Positions 1 to 7,438 of a stretch of 34,467 nucleotides of DNA are shown here, one piece after another. This DNA comes from CAYRKQ01 sp964424985. GTDB taxonomy: Bacteria; Patescibacteriota; Saccharimonadia; Saccharimonadales; UBA7683. Made by a program: the position numbers and the translations under genes. Every line of letters begins with the position of its first letter. Position 1 is the first letter of the stretch. The stretch is taken from assembly GCA_964424985.1 (NCBI GenBank), contig CAYRKQ010000008.1:1-34467 (forward strand), written 5' to 3'. Below the pieces are notes generated by a model that saw only the letters and a list, made by a program, of their open reading frames with translations, searched no databases and was not told where the DNA came from.

Positions 1-34
1 GCATTCGCAGGTTCGAATCCTGCCGTCCCAGCCA
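1..34 (+). tRNA. 3' end of a tRNA (5' part outside window)
   Basis: The T arm is complete: GCAGG stem, TTCGAAT loop, CCTGC stem. It is followed by the acceptor strand CGTCCCA, discriminator G and an encoded CCA at 32-34. The anticodon lies upstream of the window, so the amino acid cannot be named. Confidence 0.9.
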
Positions 35-49
35 AGGGTAATCATAAAG

Positions 50-186
50 AGGGTGTGGTCCGCCGCGGCGCACATTCGGGGTGAAGATTGCCAGTGGCAA
101 TATGCAAGGAAGCCATTCAGATTTTCAACTTGTTGAAAGTATGTATGTTTCGGGCCTGCTGAAAGTAGGTCGAATCCCTCCACCTT
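50..186 (+). ncRNA. Candidate structured RNA of unknown class
   Basis: The stretch between the tRNA and the next gene folds well on the plus strand. AGGGTG at 50-55 can pair with CACCTT at 181-186 to close it. Inside are ATTGCC/GGCAAT (87-92 with 96-101), TTTCAA/TTGAAA capped by a CUUG tetraloop (123-138), and a 7-bp stem GGCCTGC/GTAGGTC (153-171). I could not match it to SRP RNA, RNase P RNA, 6S RNA or tmRNA. The 3' part (GGTCGAATCC...CTCCACC) faintly recalls a tmRNA end, but no T stem forms. The strand is inferred from the upstream tRNA. Confidence 0.4.
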
Positions 187-220
187 AGCATCAGACAACA
201 AAGGCTCGGCTCGAATCCAT

Positions 221-1105
221 TTACCCAAGAGACTTCAAATCTATGTCGCTAAAATACTTCTCATGCGACTTAAATAGATCGTAGTATGTTTCTAGTTTTG
301 CACCTGATTCATTACTGGCAGCCTGATCACCCGCTTCTAGCCAGTACGCTCTAGCCCATGCCAGATGAATCGTGGTTGCGGCATACATGATGTCTCTATG
401 TATACTTCCTCCCAACTCCTCATATCTCATTTCAAGATAAGGCCAAATCTCTTCTTTTGCCAGTTGGTAGAGAGCAAGCGAAGGGTGTGTTTTGCCAAAG
501 CTAGACCAGTCAACAAGCCCCTCAACTGTCTGGTCATCATTCATAATAATGTTTTGCATATTTAAGTCTTGATGGCTGAGTACCGCTTGCTGGGCAATGG
601 TCTGCGCATGGAGAGATAAGTAGTCCGCTGCCTCCTGAACAATAGACAGCCTTACGGGGTCTTTGTCTACATGAATGATCTTTGCGACCTTGTCACTGAG
701 TATATGTCTTAAAAGACGGTCAGAATTTTTTGTTATCAATCGATCATCATCTGCAATTAACTTGGATGCATTATGCATTTTAAATAATACTGTACCTATA
801 CTTCTGCCGATTAAGATTGGGTCACCTGTATTGGCACGAATGACCAGCTCATGAGCAGTCTTTCCGGGGATAAGCTCCATTTCCGTCCAGTACGAATAAG
901 ACGTGCCGTCAATAACCTCGACTGCTGAACCGCTGTCGTATAGCTTGGGAATAGTGCAGCCGATATCTAGGTTTGAAATGTTCGCCAGGTAGGTAAGATT
1001 ATCTATCTCATCTCGCCATTGTTGCTCACTCGTATGATACTTTCTAACGATCGTGGCTGATTTTTTCAGGACTATCCCATGAAAGCCTTTTGCAATTATA
1101 TTCAT
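221..1105 (-). CDS. Aminoglycoside/choline phosphotransferase-like kinase
   Basis: The protein is 294 aa with the APH/choline-kinase fold signature. The Brenner-type catalytic loop HQDLNMQN lies at 178-185 (catalytic Asp180, Asn185), followed by the metal-binding VDW at 198-200 in place of DFG. A likely ATP-lysine region is near the N-terminus (IVLKKS, 11-16), and the hinge-like MELIPG is at 76-81. Members phosphorylate small alcohols, sugars or antibiotics; the substrate here cannot be told. The ATG at 1105 sits exactly six bases after an extended -10 (TGGTACGAT), so the mRNA is probably leaderless. The gene stands alone on its strand. Confidence 0.8.
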   Translation of the reverse strand: MNIIAKGFHGIVLKKSATIVRKYHTSEQQWRDEIDNLTYLANISNLDIGCTIPKLYDSGSAVEVIDGTSYSYWTEMELIPGKTAHELVIRANTGDPILIGRSIGTVLFKMHNASKLIADDDRLITKNSDRLLRHILSDKVAKIIHVDKDPVRLSIVQEAADYLSLHAQTIAQQAVLSHQDLNMQNIIMNDDQTVEGLVDWSSFGKTHPSLALYQLAKEEIWPYLEMRYEELGGSIHRDIMYAATTIHLAWARAYWLEAGDQAASNESGAKLETYYDLFKSHEKYFSDIDLKSLG

Positions 1106-1120
1106 ATACTAATCGTACCA
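1106..1120 (-). promoter_or_regulatory. Extended -10 promoter, leaderless start
   Basis: On the minus strand TGG-TACGAT (1112-1120) is followed by TAGTAT and then the ATG at 1105. This spacing puts the predicted transcription start on the A of the start codon. Confidence 0.6.
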
Positions 1121-1245
1121 GATAGAACTTCTTTTGGGGCTTAACCATTGTGTATTGAGAGTTTTAACTCTTCCTGAAACACATCCACTAAACTCAGCCA
1201 AGATAGTTGATTTAAAGTCCAGTAAGCATTTACGCTACTGTACTT

Positions 1246-1596
1246 TTAATGTCGTAGGATTTTCTCCATTGCTTTGCCTTTGGCGAGTTCATCTATTAAT
1301 TTGTCGAGGTAGCGGATTTCTTGCATGAGCGGTTCTTTAATGTCTTCTACGCGTATGCCGCAAATTACGCCGGTAATTTGTTTTCGAGAGGGGTTCATTT
1401 GGGGAGCCTGAGCAAAAAAGGTCTCAAGATCTGTCTGTTTCTTTAGCTCGGTTTCTAACTGTTTCTGGCTATACCCTGTCAGCCAACAAATAATTTCATC
1501 GACCTCTGTTTTGGTGCGCCCCTTCTTCTCTGCTTTAGCAGTGTAGAGTGGGTAGACACTTGCAAAACTAATGGTGTAGATGCGATGTTTTTTCAT
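1246..1596 (-). CDS. DUF2200 family protein
   Basis: The protein is 116 aa and matches DUF2200 as I recall the family: MKKHRIYTISFASVYPLY at the start, then TEVDEIICWLTGYS, QAPQMNPSR and IRYLDKLIDELAKGKAMEKIL. The family is small, cytosolic and functionally uncharacterised. The ATG at 1596 was chosen over an upstream GTG at 1620 because AAGGAG lies just before it and family members begin at MKKHR. It follows a DUF1801 gene on the same strand with a 35-bp gap, so the two may be co-transcribed. Confidence 0.85.
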   Translation of the reverse strand: MKKHRIYTISFASVYPLYTAKAEKKGRTKTEVDEIICWLTGYSQKQLETELKKQTDLETFFAQAPQMNPSRKQITGVICGIRVEDIKEPLMQEIRYLDKLIDELAKGKAMEKILRH

Positions 1597-1631
1597 GATC
1601 TCCTTTTCACGCGCCGGCACTCTCAGCGTCG

Positions 1632-2051
1632 TTAGGCGTGTTGTTTTCGCATATCTTTGTATGATTGTTGAATTATTTCCTGCAAAACTGACATATCTAC
1701 GTCGCTCAGCTTATTGATGTAGAGGCAGCCGACGCTGGTTTTGTGTTTGCCGAGGTCTTTTAGCAGCTCCTGGTAATTGTCAAAGCCGGGCATAATGTAG
1801 AGTGTCAAATTTTGTTTGCGGGGTGAAAAACCGGTTAATGGCCAATCTCCCTCTTGCTTACTTCTCTCGGACTTATAGTGGTACTGGCCAAAGCCAATCA
1901 TGCTCGAGCCCCACATTTTAGCTTTCTCGCCGGTGATCTTTGAAAATAACTCAAGGAGTGTGAAGCTGTCGTTTCTTTTTACTTCATCTGGCACCGTCTG
2001 TAAAAAATCTTCGACACTACCATCATTTGCCACGGTCTTAAGAGTGCTCAT
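1632..2051 (-). CDS. DUF1801 family protein
   Basis: The protein is 139 aa. It resembles DUF1801 (YdhG-like, iron-chaperone/frataxin-like fold): the centre reads MIGFGQYHYKSERSKQEGDW, followed by LTLYIMPGFDNYQELLKDLGKHKTS in two blocks, with a C-terminal helix. The role is unknown. The start at 2051 lies 7 bases after a consensus -10 (TATAAT) that has a TTGAAT -35 at 16-bp spacing, with no Shine-Dalgarno. A longer reading frame to 2102 would have to cross that promoter and is therefore rejected. Confidence 0.8.
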   Translation of the reverse strand: MSTLKTVANDGSVEDFLQTVPDEVKRNDSFTLLELFSKITGEKAKMWGSSMIGFGQYHYKSERSKQEGDWPLTGFSPRKQNLTLYIMPGFDNYQELLKDLGKHKTSVGCLYINKLSDVDMSVLQEIIQQSYKDMRKQHA

Positions 2052-2058
2052 ACCAAGT

Positions 2059-2086
2059 ATTATATGCTCATGAAATAAAGATTCAA
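2059..2086 (-). promoter_or_regulatory. Sigma70-type promoter, leaderless DUF1801 gene
   Basis: Minus strand: -35 TTGAAT at 2081-2086, 16-bp spacer, -10 TATAAT at 2059-2064. The ATG at 2051 falls at or next to the predicted transcription start. Confidence 0.65.
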
Positions 2087-2217
2087 GAATGCAGCTTGTC
2101 ACCGACGATACATGAAGCAGCTATAGCGAAGATTTTTGGCCCGCCGGCTGCCAGCAGTTAGTAGACTGTCGGTGCTAGTGGGATTATTAAAAACTTTGCG
2201 GTATACTCATAAGTAGT

Positions 2218-3330
2218 ATGACGCTCAACATAAATGTCGAAACAAGAAATGTCATTAAAGTTTTTACACTGGCAGTACTGTTTACTGTTGGTGTTTTTGC
2301 GCTCATAAAGATGTATGACGCATTGGTTTTAATTGCTACCGCAGCATTTTTTGCGTTAGCCTTAAACCCCGCTGTGAGTTTCCTTAGCCGCTACATGCCA
2401 AAGAAAAAACGTGGTCCCGCGGTGTTTTTGGTGATGATTACGGCTTTTGCGCTGCTCAGCGTGCTGATATTTTCTATTATTAAGCCAGTAGCTAATGAGG
2501 CCTCGGCGTTTGCGGACACTGTGCCAGAGCGTATTGCCGAACTTAATAGTACTGACAATGCGGTGGGTCGAGTTATTGACAAATACAATCTCCAAGACGA
2601 AATTGATAATGTCGTAAATTCGGCGAAAGATCGTCTGCAAGAGTTTGCTCAGCGTGCCGTGAGTAAGGCGGGTCAGTTTGGCAATAGTTTAATTACATCT
2701 GTGACCGGCCTGGTAATTACCGTGTTGATGTTACTCAATGGCCCACGACTCCTTAAGCATTCGGCAGATAAATTGTACCGCAGTAATCTCCTGCGCGAGC
2801 GACATGAAAAGATTTTTGGCAAGATGTATGGTGTGGTTACCGGCTATGTAAACGGGCAAGTCGTGGTTGCACTGGTTGCCTCACTGGTCGCCTTAGGGGC
2901 ACTGTTTGTTCTTAAGGTGCCTTATCCGCTGCCGCTGGCCGCTATTGTATTTGTTTTTGGTCTCATCCCGCTGATCGGCAATACCATTGCAGCCATACTC
3001 GTCGTATTATTCGCTTTGATTTTGAAAGATCTTACGGCAGCACTTATTTTAGTAGCCTTCTTCGTACTGTATCAACAAATTGAAAACGCTACCTTGCAGC
3101 CATTGGTACAGGGTCGCACTACCCAGCTACCAACACTGGTCATATTTGTTTCAGTGGTACTTGGTGTGGCACTGATGGGGCCAATCGGTGGCTTGTTTGC
3201 AATTCCTGCAGCCGGCTGTGCCAAGATTTTGCTGCAAGATTATTTAGATAATCGCCCTACTCACCCCTCTGATACGCCAAAAAACTTAGCCAGCAAACTT
3301 AAAAGCAGCCTCAAAAAAGCCGCCAGCTAA
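2218..3330 (+). CDS. AI-2E family transporter (PerM/UPF0118-like permease)
   Basis: The 370-aa polytopic membrane protein has the usual AI-2E layout. Two hydrophobic segments at the N-terminus (about 15-55) are followed by a third near 66-90, an extra-membrane helical domain (about 95-155), and a hydrophobic C-terminal half. That half contains GYVNGQVVVALVASLVALGA, PLPLAAIVFVFGLIPLIGN and the late MGPIGGLFAIPAAG motif. Family members export small molecules or act as Na+/H+ antiporters; the substrate here is unknown. TATACT ten bases before the ATG acts as -10, which leaves almost no leader. It converges on cysS, with an AGCGTA/TACGCT inverted repeat between them (about 3355-3370). Confidence 0.85.
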   Translation: MTLNINVETRNVIKVFTLAVLFTVGVFALIKMYDALVLIATAAFFALALNPAVSFLSRYMPKKKRGPAVFLVMITAFALLSVLIFSIIKPVANEASAFADTVPERIAELNSTDNAVGRVIDKYNLQDEIDNVVNSAKDRLQEFAQRAVSKAGQFGNSLITSVTGLVITVLMLLNGPRLLKHSADKLYRSNLLRERHEKIFGKMYGVVTGYVNGQVVVALVASLVALGALFVLKVPYPLPLAAIVFVFGLIPLIGNTIAAILVVLFALILKDLTAALILVAFFVLYQQIENATLQPLVQGRTTQLPTLVIFVSVVLGVALMGPIGGLFAIPAAGCAKILLQDYLDNRPTHPSDTPKNLASKLKSSLKKAAS

Positions 3331-3382
3331 CCACCAGTGGCGCACACTAGCCCTAGCGTACTTACGCTATATGTAGTGTTGC

Positions 3383-4828
3383 TCAGGCACGTGACCAGAT
3401 GGAGCCGTGGTCGGTGTCTTTAATTTCTAGGCCCTGTTCTTTGAGCTGGTCTCGAAGTTCATCAGATTTTGCCCAGTCTTTGGCGTCGCGAGCGGTTTCG
3501 CGGTTTTTAATGAGTTGCTTTTGTTCGTTAGTGATATCTGGCTTTAGTAGGTCGATCCCAAGCAAGTCTTTGATATTCTTCAGAATATCGTCATCTGGTG
3601 TACTTTTATCGAAGTACTGGTCGATAGTAGCGATAGCTTGAGGCGTATCAAGATTGTCTTGTAAGGCTCTAAGAATGTCATCTCGAGCTTGCGATGCCTC
3701 GTGACCTGATCTAGGTCGAGAGATCTGGTCTTTGTCTGCTGCTAGATCCTTCGACTCCGTTTCACTTCGCTCAGGATGACGGCTCTGGGTTTGCCAGCGG
3801 AGGTCGGCGGCGGCTTGCCAATTTTTCAGGCGGTTTTGGGCAGCCTCAAGAATTTCCCAGGTGAAATTACTTTCGTTGCCGTAATGACTGCTTAGGACGA
3901 GAAGCCGGAACGCTATTGGGTCAAAGCCTTTTTCTTCAATGTCTCGCAGTGTATAAAAATTGCCTAAAGATTTACTCATTTTTTTACCGTCAATGAGAAT
4001 GTGATTGTTATGTACAAAATATCGTGCAAATTCTTTTTCTCCACTTGAGCCGCAGCTTTGGGCAATCTCATTTTCATGATGTGGGAATTTAAGATCAATA
4101 CCGCCGGTGTGAATATCAAATGGTACTTCGAGTAGTTTCTCGCTCATGGCGGAACACTCAATATGCCAGCCGGGGCGACCCGCCATTTCAATCTCTTTGC
4201 CTTCATGCGTGAATATCGCATCCCAACTTGGCTCGCCTTCTTCTGCCTTCTTCCAAAGTGCAAAATCGCTGACGTGATCTTTGTCGTACTCGTCATTTGC
4301 AATTCGTTCATGTTCGTGTGAGCGGTCAATCTTCTGTAGTAGACCATACTTGAACCCGGCCGTTTCGTACTCTTTTATAGAGAAGTAAATACCGTCGTCT
4401 GCCGGATACGCGATGCCATTGTTCAGTAACTTTTGCGTGAGGGCGATCATCTCTTCGATTGTTTCAGTAGCGCGTATATATGTGAGAGCTGATGTATCGT
4501 TACCGATACGTTCGATATCGTTTTTAAATACATCTTCATATTTTCGCGTCAATTTCTGCAAGGCGTCCATTGGGTCAGCGTCGGGATAGTCGCGTTTGCT
4601 GTCGCGGATAGTCTTATCGTCAACATCGGTGATATTCATAACGGCCGTAACATCATACCCTGAGGCTGCAAGCGTTCGTCTGAGCAAATCAGCATAAATA
4701 AATGCCGAAAGATTTCCAATATGCAGATTGTTGTACACCGTTGGTCCGCATGAATACATCTTCACTTTTTTATCTTCAAGCGGTCTGAACGCTTCGACTT
4801 TTCGGGTGAGAGTGTTATAGAGTTTCAT
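3383..4828 (-). CDS. cysS: Cysteinyl-tRNA synthetase
   Basis: Class I synthetase of 481 aa that charges tRNA-Cys. The HIGH motif is HIGN at 36-39, and KMSKS is at 283-287. The zinc ligands of the family are all present: Cys27, Cys225 (WHIECSAM), and the His and Glu of PHHENE (about 250-254). Length is near the usual 460-480. Residues about 350-384, between the catalytic and anticodon-side domains, are foreign-looking (HPERSETESKDLAADKD...). They are encoded by a palindromic mobile element at 3677-3780. TACAAT twelve bases upstream of the ATG is a likely -10. Confidence 0.97.
   Translation of the reverse strand: MKLYNTLTRKVEAFRPLEDKKVKMYSCGPTVYNNLHIGNLSAFIYADLLRRTLAASGYDVTAVMNITDVDDKTIRDSKRDYPDADPMDALQKLTRKYEDVFKNDIERIGNDTSALTYIRATETIEEMIALTQKLLNNGIAYPADDGIYFSIKEYETAGFKYGLLQKIDRSHEHERIANDEYDKDHVSDFALWKKAEEGEPSWDAIFTHEGKEIEMAGRPGWHIECSAMSEKLLEVPFDIHTGGIDLKFPHHENEIAQSCGSSGEKEFARYFVHNNHILIDGKKMSKSLGNFYTLRDIEEKGFDPIAFRLLVLSSHYGNESNFTWEILEAAQNRLKNWQAAADLRWQTQSRHPERSETESKDLAADKDQISRPRSGHEASQARDDILRALQDNLDTPQAIATIDQYFDKSTPDDDILKNIKDLLGIDLLKPDITNEQKQLIKNRETARDAKDWAKSDELRDQLKEQGLEIKDTDHGSIWSRA
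3677..3780. repeat. Palindromic GTCAT...ATGAC element inside cysS
   Basis: The 104-bp insert begins GTCATCTCGAGC and ends GCTCAGGATGAC: 12-bp terminal inverted repeats with two mismatches. Internal inverted pieces include GGTCGAGAGATCT and AGATCCTTCGACT. It is read through in frame and adds about 35 residues to CysS. The same family occurs at 23149-23217 and 24085-24148. Confidence 0.8.
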
Positions 4829-4838
4829 AAATTACTTT

Positions 4839-5122
4839 CTATTGTACTGGATTTGCGTCTGCACGGGAACGACTAGATGAAGCTAGGCTGGTGAGATACA
4901 GGAACATACCGTAACCAGCCACGAATTCCGTTGGCGGCTCAGGCGTTTCAAACCCTTCTATACCGTCCATGGTTCGGAGTACGGCGTAAGAACCGACTTC
5001 TTCGGCTGTTTTGTGCAGACGCAGCACAGTTTGTTCGTCTGTAAGCTGATTTACCCTCGCCTTCAAAAGCTGGCTGTACCAGATGTCGTGTACTTGGTTA
5101 AGTATATCGATAATGCTTGCCC
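4839..5122 (-). pseudogene. Downstream half of the amber-split gene
   Basis: This frame continues directly from the TAG at 5123-5125 with plausible residues (GASIIDILNQVHDIWYSQLL, then KARVNQLTDEQ) and ends DANPVQ-stop. The only internal start is a TTG at 5066 with no Shine-Dalgarno, and it would drop about 19 well-formed residues. I therefore treat it as the C-terminal 94 residues of one roughly 227-residue protein. Alternative: a separate 75-aa gene starting at 5066. Confidence 0.5.
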
Positions 5123-5521
5123 CTATTTCGCTAGAACTTCTGCGCTTACAAGATTAAAACTTGGTCGGGCGTCATCATAATTCAGTCCGAGTATTATCCC
5201 GGAGCCCTTGAACTGTAAGGATGGCAGGGGTTCGGTATCATGAATTTTGTATGCGCCAATAGCGAATGGTTCGGAATCAAACAAATGTGAATCCCTAACT
5301 AGCACCCCCGTATGATTTTCGGCAATGTCGTCGAGTCTTGTGGTGTCGTCTAGCCACAATGCGCCGTGCACTGCATAGTGCGTGGCTCTGGCTACAACCT
5401 GTGCCCGATCAGGATCTTCTGGCGTCAGAGATGCAAGCAGCCTATCGTAGAGTGCGCGCTGTGTTGCGCCGAATGGTAGTCGCCATCGTTCTGAGCTTGG
5501 GATGGTTAATGTTTGTGACAT
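5123..5521 (-). CDS. Unknown protein, upstream half of an amber-split gene
   Basis: No family recognised. The ATG at 5521 (MSQTLTIPSSERW) follows AAGGAG by 7 bases and gives 132 aa ending at a TAG at 5123-5125. The protein is mixed alpha/beta with no signal or membrane segment. The reading frame after the TAG stays open in the same frame to 4839 and still looks like protein, so the stop may be a nonsense mutation, a readthrough site or a sequencing error. Confidence 0.7.
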   Translation of the reverse strand: MSQTLTIPSSERWRLPFGATQRALYDRLLASLTPEDPDRAQVVARATHYAVHGALWLDDTTRLDDIAENHTGVLVRDSHLFDSEPFAIGAYKIHDTEPLPSLQFKGSGIILGLNYDDARPSFNLVSAEVLAK

Positions 5522-5575
5522 GGTAATTCTCCTTTTACCCGCCAAACTTTTTAAAAGTTTCGGAGGGTGAATATT

Positions 5576-5599
5576 AAAAAAGCTCGGTTGCCCGAGCTT
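5576..5599 (-). terminator. Intrinsic terminator of the Cys-rich peptide gene
   Basis: Minus strand: AGCTCGG, GCAA loop, CCGAGCT and a run of U (5576-5581). It lies 22 bases after the stop of the peptide gene and just before the next gene. Confidence 0.85.
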
Positions 5600-5620
5600 G
5601 AAATCTGATTATTATTTTGA

Positions 5621-5689
5621 TCAACAAGAGCAACGTGTACAGGTACAGTTGTTGCAGCTACAGAGTTGGTTGGTTGTTAGTTTCTTCAT
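5621..5689 (-). CDS. 22-residue cysteine-rich peptide
   Basis: A very short gene reads MKKLTTNQL followed by CSCNNCTCTRCSC and TGA. Six... in fact seven of the last thirteen residues cannot be claimed: counting gives six Cys, in the pattern C-x-C-x2-C-x-C-x2-C-x-C. That spacing suits metal binding, as in metallothionein-like peptides, or a modified-peptide precursor; no maturase is nearby. Support for expression: an extended -10 (TGATACTAT) exactly six bases before the ATG and a dedicated intrinsic terminator after the stop, with essentially no spare sequence. No Shine-Dalgarno, so leaderless translation is expected. Confidence 0.6.
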   Translation of the reverse strand: MKKLTTNQLCSCNNCTCTRCSC

Positions 5690-5704
5690 AACTTAATAGT
5701 ATCA
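5690..5704 (-). promoter_or_regulatory. Extended -10 promoter of the Cys-rich peptide
   Basis: Minus strand TGA-TACTAT (5696-5704), then TAAGTT, then the ATG at 5689. It lies in the gap after the DHH phosphoesterase gene. Confidence 0.6.
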
Positions 5705-5706
5705 CA

Positions 5707-6675
5707 TTATTTTGACAAAAGTTCCTGGGTTTTTTGGATGATTTCTTTTTTGAGTTCTTCTAATTTCCAATCCGTAGTTTTAAATCCTGAAGCATAATTA
5801 TGGCCTCCTCCACCAAAATGGGCGGCTAGTTCGCCTGCGATGGGTTTGCTTCCGCGGATTTTGCCGGTGATTTTGCCATCTGGATAGGTTTTTAGAGCTA
5901 CGGAAAGTTCTACGCCAGTGGTGTTTCGCAGTTCTTCCAGCGCCAACATGCTGGGGTTGTAGTGGGGGCTATATTTTTCTATTTCTTCCCAGGGGATTTG
6001 AACTAGAGCTAGTTTTCCGTCGAGGAGATATTCAATGCGTTGCAGCAGCGTACCCTTGTAAGTGACGAGTTCTCGGCTTTTTTGCATAATTTCACGTCGC
6101 CGAGTGTCAATGTCGCTCATTTTAGCGCCATGATCGAGCATTTCAGCCACTATACGCAGTGTTTGGCTGGTGACGGCTTCGGTGGTCATGCCGAGCGTGT
6201 CAGCCAGGGTGGCTTCAACAATGTGGGTAGCGCCCATAGCATTTATCTCCCATTCTTCTTGCTGTGCTAACTGATACACCAATTCGCCGGTTGCGATCAC
6301 TGCACCTTCGCCTTTAAAGAATTCAGCGTGCTCAAGTGGCAGGTCATTTTCCACTGGGTGACAATCGAGTACTAAGACTGGCTTTTTGTTGATTGCTGTC
6401 AGTCGTTCACCTTTGAGCGTGTTTTCGAGCAGACTGCCGGTAACGGTATCAACAATAATAGTCAGATCAAACTCTTTGGGAAACTCATCAGTAATTCTGT
6501 CTTGCCCCTGAATATAGCGCAGATAGTCGGGAATGTGCACATAGCTGTATATTGTCACCTCTTTGCCAGCGTCACCAAGAATTTCTTCCAATGCCAAGGC
6601 AGAGGCAACGCTATCGCCATCCGGATTCTCCGGCTGTAAAACCACAACTTTCTTAATTTCAGACCACTTAATCAT
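5707..6675 (-). CDS. DHH/DHHA1 phosphoesterase, NrnA-like
   Basis: 322 aa with the DHH (1-170) and DHHA1 (about 230-320) layout of NrnA, which degrades nanoRNA or di-nucleotides and pAp. Motifs: NPDGDSVAS near 19-27, IIVDT near 68-72, LDCHPVEN in place of the DHH block, LADTLG, and the C-terminal GGGGHNYASGF that binds substrate. Two positions are diverged: the motif I His expected three residues before PDGD is Pro, and DHH reads DCH. Activity may be altered. An extended -10 (TGATACAAT) six bases before the ATG predicts a leaderless mRNA. It lies 21 bp after recR. Confidence 0.85.
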   Translation of the reverse strand: MIKWSEIKKVVVLQPENPDGDSVASALALEEILGDAGKEVTIYSYVHIPDYLRYIQGQDRITDEFPKEFDLTIIVDTVTGSLLENTLKGERLTAINKKPVLVLDCHPVENDLPLEHAEFFKGEGAVIATGELVYQLAQQEEWEINAMGATHIVEATLADTLGMTTEAVTSQTLRIVAEMLDHGAKMSDIDTRRREIMQKSRELVTYKGTLLQRIEYLLDGKLALVQIPWEEIEKYSPHYNPSMLALEELRNTTGVELSVALKTYPDGKITGKIRGSKPIAGELAAHFGGGGHNYASGFKTTDWKLEELKKEIIQKTQELLSK

Positions 6676-6690
6676 CTGTTTATTGTATCA
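6676..6690 (-). promoter_or_regulatory. Extended -10 promoter, leaderless NrnA-like gene
   Basis: Minus strand TGA-TACAAT (6682-6690), AAACAG, ATG at 6675. Confidence 0.65.
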
Positions 6691-6696
6691 TGAGAA

Positions 6697-7308
6697 CTAT
6701 AATATTGTGCGGCCTTGGAGGGCGTGTTTAAGGGTTATTTGGTCGGCGTATTCTAGATCTATGCCTACGGGGAGGCCGCGGGCGAGGCGGCTGATTTTTA
6801 CTTTCACGCCGGCTTCTTCAATCAGTTTTTGTAAAAACAAGGCAGTGCTTTCCCCTTCTACCGAGGCGTTGAGGGCTAAGATGAGTTCTTCTACCCCATC
6901 TTCTTTAATTCGGGTGACCAGTTCATGCATGTGGAGTTGCTCGGGGCCAATGCCATCAATGGGGCTAATGACGCCGCCCAGAACGTGGTAGGTGCCTTTA
7001 AATTGACCAGTTTTTTCTAAGCTGACGATATCTATGGGGTCTTCCATGACGGCAACGGTTTTTTTATCTCGCGTCGGGTCGCTGTAGAGGCTTGATACTT
7101 CCTCGGAGCTATCAATGAGCGCAAAGGTCTTGGGGCACGTCTTGAGGCTGCTGTGAAGGTTTTGTAGCGCATTGGCCAGCTCAGTAGCGTCACGATTGGA
7201 GCGCTTCAGCACGCCAAGGGCGTAACGTTCGGCGGTACGAGGTCCTACACCAGGTAATTTACCGAGCTGTTCAATGAGATCTTCGAGCGCTTTTGGAAGG
7301 ACGCTCAT
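6697..7308 (-). CDS. recR: Recombination mediator RecR, zinc-finger Cys lost
   Basis: 203 aa from the ATG at 7308 (MSVLPKALEDLIEQLGKLPG). RecR works with RecF/RecO to load RecA at gaps. The helix-hairpin-helix LPGVGPRTAERYA (18-30) and the Toprim domain (VAVMEDPIDI from about 85; ILALNASVEGE) are clear. The Cys4 zinc finger between them is gone: only Cys58 remains in TCPKTFALIDSSEEVSSLYS. The longer frame to 7326 is rejected because RecR proteins begin near this Met. ybaB lies upstream, the usual ybaB-recR pair, here separated by a repeat block. Confidence 0.95.
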   Translation of the reverse strand: MSVLPKALEDLIEQLGKLPGVGPRTAERYALGVLKRSNRDATELANALQNLHSSLKTCPKTFALIDSSEEVSSLYSDPTRDKKTVAVMEDPIDIVSLEKTGQFKGTYHVLGGVISPIDGIGPEQLHMHELVTRIKEDGVEELILALNASVEGESTALFLQKLIEEAGVKVKISRLARGLPVGIDLEYADQITLKHALQGRTIL

Positions 7309-7325
7309 GCAAAGCCCCATGAGCA

Positions 7326-7438
7326 ATTAGCAATTGGCGATGAGCCATGCATTAGCAATTGGCGATGAGCCATGTTCGAAACATTGTAAATCGCTAATTG
7401 ATAATTCATTGAAAATTGTAAATCGCTAATTGATAATT
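7326..7438. repeat. Two nested pairs of direct repeats between ybaB and recR
   Basis: A 24-bp unit (ATTAGCAATTGGCGATGAGC + CATG) occurs at 7326-7349 and 7351-7374. A second 24-bp unit (ATTGTAAATCGCTAATTGAT + AATT) occurs at 7383-7406 and 7415-7438. The second is an imperfect reverse complement of the first (ATCGCTAATTGATAAT against ATCGCCAATTGCTAAT), so the block can fold into hairpins. It touches the 3' end of ybaB. Confidence 0.85.

Noticed and set aside
36..190. tmRNA, SRP RNA, 6S RNA or RNase P RNA
   Set aside because: CTCCACC at the 3' side resembles tmRNA, but there is no T stem, no tag frame and the length is too short. The SRP and RNase P core motifs are absent.
4839..5545. Alternative genetic code with UAG as sense
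   Set aside because: Other convincing genes end in TAG (for example the HIT gene), so the amber codon is a local event.
7326..7438. CRISPR array
   Set aside because: Only two copies of each unit, spacers of 1 and 8 bases, and no cas genes.
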